Part shown: positions 58,160-64,000 of the stretch, piece by piece
Layout: each line of letters starts with the position of its first letter
Position numbering within the stretch: the first letter of the stretch is position 1
NCBI GenBank assembly: GCA_027924585.1
Contig: BSBM01000486.1
Span: 42,464,501-42,528,500 of the forward strand
Origin: Larix kaempferi
Lineage: Eukaryota; Streptophyta; Pinopsida; Pinales; Pinaceae
Direction of reading: 5' to 3'
Length of the DNA: 64,000 bases
Program-made: the position numbers and the translations under genes
The notes under the pieces: generated by a model
Databases searched by the model: none
The model's input: the letters and a program-made list of their open reading frames with translations, nothing else
Told to the model about the DNA's origin: nothing

Positions 58160-58780
58160 ATGGTAGATCTGGAGGCTTCATTTGGAAAAGGAGAAAAGGT
58201 GGCAAAGAAGGAATCATCTAATAATGGCATTATCATTAGATATCATATCCTCTCTATAGACCCCACGCCACATGTGGTCCCGACTCCAATTGTGCATGAT
58301 TTATTTGATGGGTTAGACATGTCTCTCAGTCAAGTTGATAAGTTGGTTTGCCTGTGGCACAGTTGTACAGAGATGACGAAAGGGGTAGTGTACCCTTCGA
58401 GGCCTATATTTTATACTTCTCCTTTAGAAAACATTATGGAATCAATGTCGGGTCCTATCACCTCTTGTCATGACGATTTGGGAGGGAGGACTATTCAATT
58501 ATCTATCGCTCATGAGGGGGAATTGGTGATTGATTTGTCCAGTGATTCGTCCCCAAAGGAACAGACTATATAGACTATCTCGTCCATGGAATTAGACCAA
58601 GGAAACCTAAATACTGGAGGGAGTGCTAGGGGACCCTATTTTCTTTGTTCGAGAATCAAAGGAAATAACTTGAAAGGTAGTTTAGGTATAGATGAGCCTA
58701 CAAGCTCCATCCCTGGAAAGTTTGGTCAGAAATCAAATATGTACCATGCAAGGGAGAAGGCTAAAAGGGAAATTGCATAA
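58160..58780 (+). pseudogene. LINE ORF1 C-terminal region, decayed
   Basis: Open frames at 58160-58573 (137 codons) and 58586-58780 lie between the knuckle and the endonuclease. Their composition is acidic and serine-rich with no domain (ELVIDLSSDSSPKEQ). Position and character match the unstructured ORF1 C-terminus of such LINEs. Confidence 0.5.
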
Positions 58781-58842
58781 TGCAGGTATATGAGTATATC
58801 AAGGGTTCTTGGAGTAGGAAATACCCCATCAGGGGTTCCTTG

Positions 58843-59347
58843 ATGAATATTACATCTATCAATGTCTGTGGCATAAGAGAGAAATCCAAATTAAGAGCCG
58901 TTAAGTGATTAGTAGCGGTGGAGAAGCTAGATATTTTGTTATTTCAAGAAACAATGGTTACAGGTGTTTCTTCTATTTCTATACTGGAGAAGTGTTTTCC
59001 TCATATGTCATTTTTTCTTTGGATGCAGATGGAAGATCATGCAATCTGGTCTCTATATTCTCTTGGAATATTCAAATTGAAAATCCCTTTGCTTGTAATT
59101 CAGTGCTAGGGTTTGAAGTTTTCAATCAGGAATTGAGCAGAGCCTTTCTTATTTTGAACATCTATGGTCCCTACAACAATCAACAAGATTTTTGGTCTTC
59201 CTTATTAGCTCAAAGATGTTTTCATTTAGAAGGTCGTATTGCGGGAGAATATTTAATTTAACGTTGTCTAGAGAAGAAATATGGGGGTCATCGACAAGGG
59301 AAGACAATTTAGCTCCTTTTTTCAGAGATCTATTTGAAGACAAAGGC
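58843..59347 (+). pseudogene. LINE ORF2 endonuclease fragment
   Basis: It starts MNITSINVCGIREKSKLRAV and has an early stop (TGA near 58904). LDILLFQETMVTG carries the catalytic Glu region, with frame changes, then RAFLILNIYGPYNN and REEIWGSSTREDNLAPFFRD. This is an apurinic-type endonuclease of L1 class, cut before the final SDH motif by the copia LTR at 59354. Confidence 0.75.
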
Positions 59348-59353
59348 TAGTTG

Positions 59354-60736
59354 TGTTAATGTTACAACATCATGAATCATTCTCCAAGTCAATCTTGTGC
59401 ACCATGGTTGAGCCTTGTGCTTCAAGGTAGTGCCTTAGGGAGCTTGAGTTGGACTCATGAAACTTGGAGTAGATTCTTGAGTTGGACTCAAGAATGACTA
59501 ATCCTTATGTGTAAAGGTTAAGCCTCATGTGTTGAGGTAAGTGCTTTGTATGTCAAAGTGACGATGTTGTACAGTCTTGCTTATCAAGGATAAGGTCTTG
59601 TGTGTTAAGACAGATCCGCATGTGTTGAGGTAATGCTTTGCATGTCGAAGCATGAATGGTGTGTGATGTACTACTAACCATGGTTGAGATATTAAGTCTC
59701 CTCTAGAGACTGGGCACCTCTAGAGTGAATTAATTTAGCATATGACCACTTGGAACGATAGTAGAACAAGATGATCACATCATTGGAAAAATCTCCTTAG
59801 TATATTTGATATGATAAATAAAGTAAAGATGGAACAAGTAGGATCATGCAAATGAGACAAGAGATAAAGATAAGATATGTTAAGATAAGAGAGAACTCAA
59901 ATCGTTCACTTCAGTAATAAATAAAGACTTCAGTTAATTAAGAGAGAACTCAAATTGTTTACTTCAGTGATGTTAACAAGAAATACTTCAATTAAGACTT
60001 AACTAAGTGATAACAAATAATATCTAGTTAACTAAGTGTTTGCATGACGACAATTGAGTTAACTAAGTATTTGCATGACGACACTTGAGCTAAACTAAAA
60101 GACAACACTTGAGTGGTCTAACATCCAATTGAAGGGCGAGTTCATCCTGAAGTAGAAGATCTAATTAACTAAGTGTTTGCATGATGACACTTGAGTTAAA
60201 CTAAAAGATGACACTTGAGTTAAACTAAAAGATGACACTTGAGTTAGTAACCTAACTAAGTGATCTAGCATCCAGTTGGAAGGCGAGTTCATCTTGAAGT
60301 CAGAAAGCTATAAATTAATCCAAGAATGAGATGTATGATACACTTGTAATGCAGGATTTGATGAGATCAAGGTGAAGAGTGAATCTCTCTTGAAGGAATT
60401 GTGCATGTGACCAAAACCGTGAATTGGTCTTAGTGAAGAATCAACTGATGGGTTCTTCTATTATTCTCTCTTGTCTCTTGCTCTATGATCGCACCAGGGG
60501 TGCTTAGTATTTCTCTATGATAATGCACTTGGGGTGCTTGATGTAATCTACTCATTGTAAAGACATACTCTACTATCTATCAATATTTTAAGGAATATTT
60601 TGCAGGGGTTTTCTCCCTCGAGTACTAGAGGGTTTCCCTAGGGTAAATAATGTGTCTCATGTGAATGCTTATGCTTTGATTATTCATTGATTTCAAGTTC
60701 TACTATACTTCCGCATTAAGATAAAAAAAATCAACA
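59354..60736 (+). repeat. 5' LTR of the second copia element (about 1.38 kb)
   Basis: The proposed start is TGTTAATGTTACAACATC and the end AAAATCAACA, directly before the primer site. Near the end it has CCTCGAGTACTAGAGGG with TTTCCCTAGGGTAAAT, the counterpart of the first copia LTR's CCC...AGGGTTTCCC block. Within about 60030-60300 a unit AGTGTTTGCATGACGACAC followed by TTGAGTTAACTAA recurs several times. The left end is less certain than the right. Confidence 0.7.
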
Positions 60737-60754
60737 TGGTATCAAAGCTCGAAG
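60737..60754 (+). other. Primer-binding site of the second copia element
   Basis: TGGTATCAAAGCTCGAAG directly follows the LTR end: the initiator tRNA-Met type with one G to A change. Confidence 0.85.
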
Positions 60755-60837
60755 CGTGAATGAGCTAAGTTTTGCAGTCAAGCTTGAGCCTACATTGATC
60801 CTAAGTGGCAAAAGTTGAGCACAATACTTGGAGAATA

Positions 60838-61716
60838 ATGGCTTCAATCTCAGTAAAACCAGAAGATCGACTTGAAGGAACTTCGAACTTCAATACTTGG
60901 AAAGCTAGGATTCTTAATATCCTAGAAGAGAATGATCTAGATGGATACATATCCAATGTTGTTGAAGAGCCTACTTCTAATGCTGGGTGCATTGATTTCA
61001 AGAAGGATCAAGCCAAAGCAAAGACAATAATTTATGATTATGTGAAAGACAATTGGATGTCGGTGATTACTCCATTGAAGACTGCAAAGGAGTGCTTTGA
61101 CACGTTGACAAATATTTATGAGAAGAAGGCTCCTAGTTAGAAGAGAGCTCTGAAGAACAAGCTTCGTAATCTGAAGATGGAGAAGGAAGAAATTGTTGCT
61201 TTATTCTTCATAAATATCTCTCAAGTAAGAGATCAACTCATGAGAATTGGAGTTATTGTCAAAGATGATGATCTTATTCAGACTGTTGTTGATGGTCTTC
61301 CATCCTCATTGGAGACATTCTTGGCTGTTGTTAATCGTTAACAAGTGCAACCAAACTTTGAAAGATTATGGCATGATTTACTTCAAGAAGAAGGGCAAAT
61401 TCAAAGCAAAAATGATTCCTCCAAAGAAGAGAACCTTTCTCTTACGACAAGGACAAATAGAGGAAAGAAATCATTTTCTCAGAATAATTTTCCTCATCAA
61501 AAGGAAAAAGAATACAACAAGAACTTTGATAAGTCTAAAGTCAAATGCTTCAACTGCAATAAGAAGGCCACTTTACAAGATATTGTCGTGCAAAGCAAAG
61601 AGGAAAGTTCAAGAGTAGATTTCATGCTTCTACTGCTACAGAAGATGAACCTACAAGAAAGAATTCTTCCAATGATCAAGAGAGAAGGAAGGAGTACTAT
61701 CTTGTCTCAGCTCTAA
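60838..61716 (+). pseudogene. gag: copia Gag, second element
   Basis: It starts MASISVKPEDRLEGTSNFNT, the same N-terminal pattern as the Gag at 507-1382 (LEG--NF--W). One frame carries TAG at 61138 (before KRALKNKL) and TAA near 61339, then RLWHDLLQEEGQ and a lysine-rich stretch. The zinc knuckle begins CFNCNKK but a one-base loss near 61567 shifts the frame; its second half (RYC) is in another frame. So the knuckle is destroyed and Gag is fused out of frame with protease. Confidence 0.82.
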
Positions 61717-62075
61717 CTGGATCCATTACCACTAGTGTTGAGACATGGCTGGTGGATATTGGCGCATCAAAACACGTGACTTGATATAGGAGCGCTATCA
61801 CATATCGGAAGGAAAAAAATTTCTCCTGTCAAGTGGAGCTTGGAGATAATACCACCTATTCGATCCAAGGAGTTGGATCCACTTCCTTTCAGTTGAAATC
61901 ATGTGATGTCCTCCATGTTGATGATATTCTGTATGTTCATGGTCTAAAGAAAAACCTCTTCTCTTTTTCATTTCTAGAAGATAAATGTTTCATAGTAATC
62001 TTTATGGACAACAAAGCACTCTTATGGCCTAAGAATTCATACTTGAATTCTGCAGCTGTGATTGGAGTGTTAGTT
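61568..62075 (+). pseudogene. pro: copia protease, second element
   Basis: After the frameshift the frame encodes a basic linker, YYLVSALTGSITTSVETWL and VDIGASKHVT, where the retropepsin DSG has become DIG. A TGA follows at once. The frame then continues VELGDNTTYSIQGVGSTSF, LYVHGLKKNLFSFSFLEDK and SAAVIGV, where homology ends. The altered active site and stop make it inactive. Confidence 0.8.
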
Positions 62076-62107
62076 TTTCATCATTTAATTCAATATGATC
62101 TAGGATC

Positions 62108-62337
62108 TTAACTGAGAGAAGAACATGTACAGCATATCAAACATAAGAGACAAGAGACACAAATTATTTCACCGGGGAAAACCAAGAAGGTGAAAAACCC
62201 CGCAACTTCCTCAGAGATAGAATGAGCACCAATACAAAGATCAAACCCAAAAGATAGATGTATCCAGAAGCTACTTCTCCTCCACTTGTGCGCACTCCTC
62301 TCTCTCTCAACTATGCGAGTTGGATGAGTGAGTGAAT
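62108..62337 (-). repeat. Antisense LTR 3' fragment
   Basis: On the minus strand it ends GGGGTTTTTCACCTTC, then TTGGTTTTCCCCGGTG and TGTGTCTCTTGTCTC, the layout of copia LTR 3' ends seen twice elsewhere in this window. The promoter-side part has a pyrimidine run (CTCTCTCTC, plus strand 62299-62307). It is cut on its right by the next LTR. Confidence 0.5.
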
Positions 62338-64000
62338 GTAACACCCCAAAATTTGTAAAATTAAAAAAAAAAATTGATAATAGCAATAAAGACAATAATA
62401 ATTATGCGGAAGTAATTTATTTTTTTATTATATTTAGCATTACTAAAAACCCCCTACTGTCGTTTAACTAAAGTTTGTTGAGGAATCAGTTTGCAATTGA
62501 CTATCCCAGTTGTACTTAACTAATCGTGTCTTCTTCTGATGATGAAGGGGTCTTTGGACACCCTGGGCTTACTTAGCTGCAAATGCTAAAGTCTTTTAGC
62601 TTGGTGCAGGTTTACAGGTAAGAGTAATTCCAGTCATTTGAAGTTTGGTCAATAAGTACCAGTATTTAGAATAACAGCTATAAATTTGTTTGAAGAATTA
62701 CAACAGGTGAGATCCCGATTTTTAAAGAGCCTTTCAAAGGATGTTAAGTTGACTTGTTACCGTTTCTACTAAAGATTACTGTAAATGTCCGATTGATTTA
62801 CCTGTAGCAGCAAAATGAATATTCAGTTTTCATATGCATGAGTGTTATTGTTTACACAGATGTAAAGATTTATGTTTTAACTCTACCTTCCTAAAGTATC
62901 CCTAAACGCATTGTTCCCTATAACTGTGTAGCAGCAAGACTATAAGTTAATTCCGATCATTAGGTATTACAATTCTGAGGCTATTATACATTCTAGGGTT
63001 ATCATGTTCTACTTGAAAACCAATGTACTGGTAAAATAAACTTGGAATTAGCCAAAGATACCCCGATCATAATCATATTCATGGAGATGGAATGTCATGT
63101 AATATCAACTGTATTAGCCCTGGCCATAGAGTATCTATTTTGTAGCTATCCTATTATACATCATTCTCAACTTATAATTCTAATACTTATAATTCTAACA
63201 CTTATACAATATGTATGGATACAAAGATTTGCGATGCTAACATTGATACAATGATATGGAATCCCAATTATATGCAATTGACATAGTTTTCTAGGAACCA
63301 TTATTGAATTGATTGAATGATGGCCACGATACTATGCATTTAAATTGTTTTTCAACGCATATTCTAAGGTTGTGTAATCGATAATGGAATGTACAGGTTG
63401 GAGAGCATCTTGACTTTAATGCTATTTACTGAGTTTGATGGGGGTGGCTTGGTGTCATCCTGGATGACTCAAGCACGTGATCAACACTTGGGGAGTGTGC
63501 TCTCGCACAAGTGTTGGCTTAAACCGTTATGTCCAAACCCTAATTTTCATTGTTGCGTTTGAACTTGGGTGTGAGGCCGACCGTCTGCGATGACTATGAG
63601 TTCAAAGTGTTGTTTGTAGGTTTTGAAACTACGACCTCCATGTCGTTTTTTTTACACTGGGTGTTCTAAGGGTGAGTGCAGGTCGAACTACTCCCTCGGT
63701 GCCGTTGTAAAGGTGACACTGTACAACACTAACAGGGGTTTAGGGTTTGCAAGAGTTGGTTTGGAGTTTTTGAAACGGTAACCTCTGCTTGGAAGAAGCC
63801 GTAGCCTTCAAGTGGTCTTCGACGATGAAACCTGTTCCTAGCCTGTGTCATGCTCATGCAGTTACTCAGGATTCGAGACTATGACCTCCACGCTACAAGG
63901 GTTAAATCACCAGTCTCGTTGCAAAGGTAAGAGAAAAGCTGGATTTTTCAGAGCTTAAATAAAATACTGCTTTCGATTTCCTATGACTCTAACAATGATG
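62338..64000. repeat. Start of a long LTR or LTR element (runs off window)
   Basis: The sequence changes abruptly at TGTAACACCCCAAAATTTG, which resembles the terminus of the solo LTR at 8223 (TGTAACATCCCC). About 1.66 kb follow without a convincing gene. The phrase GAAACTACGACCTCCA recurs in diverged form near 63627, 63773 and 63875, suggesting a degenerate repeat. The other end is not in the window, so LTR status rests on the terminus alone. Confidence 0.4.

Larger units (their letters stand above)
56691..59351 (+). mobile_element. L1-type LINE, 5' part (ORF1 and endonuclease)
   Basis: It starts near the end of segment D and ends abruptly at the copia LTR (59354). ORF1-like and endonuclease coding are present, and reverse transcriptase is missing because of the copia insertion; the remainder is not found to its right within the window. 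Confidence 0.78.
59354..62075 (+). mobile_element. Decayed Ty1/copia element (LTR, PBS, gag, pro)
   Basis: A long LTR (59354-60736), an initiator-Met primer site, gag and the start of pol on the plus strand. The pol frame breaks off at about 62072, where unrelated sequence and an antisense LTR fragment follow. It lies in the LINE at 56691-59351. Confidence 0.8.

Overview
This window looks like transposon-dominated intergenic DNA from a seed plant with a large, repeat-rich nuclear genome. Every clearly recognisable protein fragment belongs to a plant retroelement: Ty1/copia gag-protease, Ty3/gypsy gag-protease, and L1-type LINE ORF1 and ORF2 with a C-terminal RNase H. Several tRNA-derived SINE-like insertions are present. 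I see no convincing host gene, rRNA or tRNA gene. A gymnosperm is plausible from the abundance of old, nested, non-autonomous elements, but the sequence alone does not prove it.

Layout. 1-2201: the 5' part of a Ty1/copia element on the minus strand, running off the window. 2202-19350: AT-rich non-coding DNA ('segment A') holding a young SINE, a decayed unknown coding stretch, and a LINE 3' fragment. The LINE fragment was hit by a non-autonomous LTR element (7890-13017, 5-bp TSD CATCC). That element's 5' LTR later received a solo LTR (8223-9655), and its 3' part plus flank was duplicated in tandem (10277-14297 and 14298-18327). 20644-31247: an array LTR-gag/pro-LTR-gag/pro-LTR-gag/pro-LTR-gag/pro of one gag-protease-only gypsy family, ending in an inverted fragment. 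31248-33376: unidentified DNA with a degenerate hairpin minisatellite, then an old antisense LTR of the same family. 35040-41420: 'segment B', a diverged copy of segment A carrying its own SINEs and LINE fragments. 41658-48616: a nearly full-length 7-kb L1-type LINE with a perfect 17-bp TSD. 48634-52050: AT-rich DNA with diverged tandem duplications. 52050-54070: 'segment C', an inverted copy of segment A. 54070-56690: 'segment D', another copy, interrupted by a SINE and by a 1.36-kb retroposed sequence. 56690-59351: the 5' part of another L1-type LINE. 59354-62075: a decayed Ty1/copia element (LTR, PBS, gag, pro). 62108-64000: an antisense LTR fragment followed by the start of a long LTR.

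No genes cooperate here as a pathway. The interest lies in the layered insertion history. The four paralogous non-coding segments A-D give 'empty-site' alignments that date and delimit most insertions. The stop codons in the large LINE are all explicable as CG or CHG transitions, as expected for methylation-driven decay.
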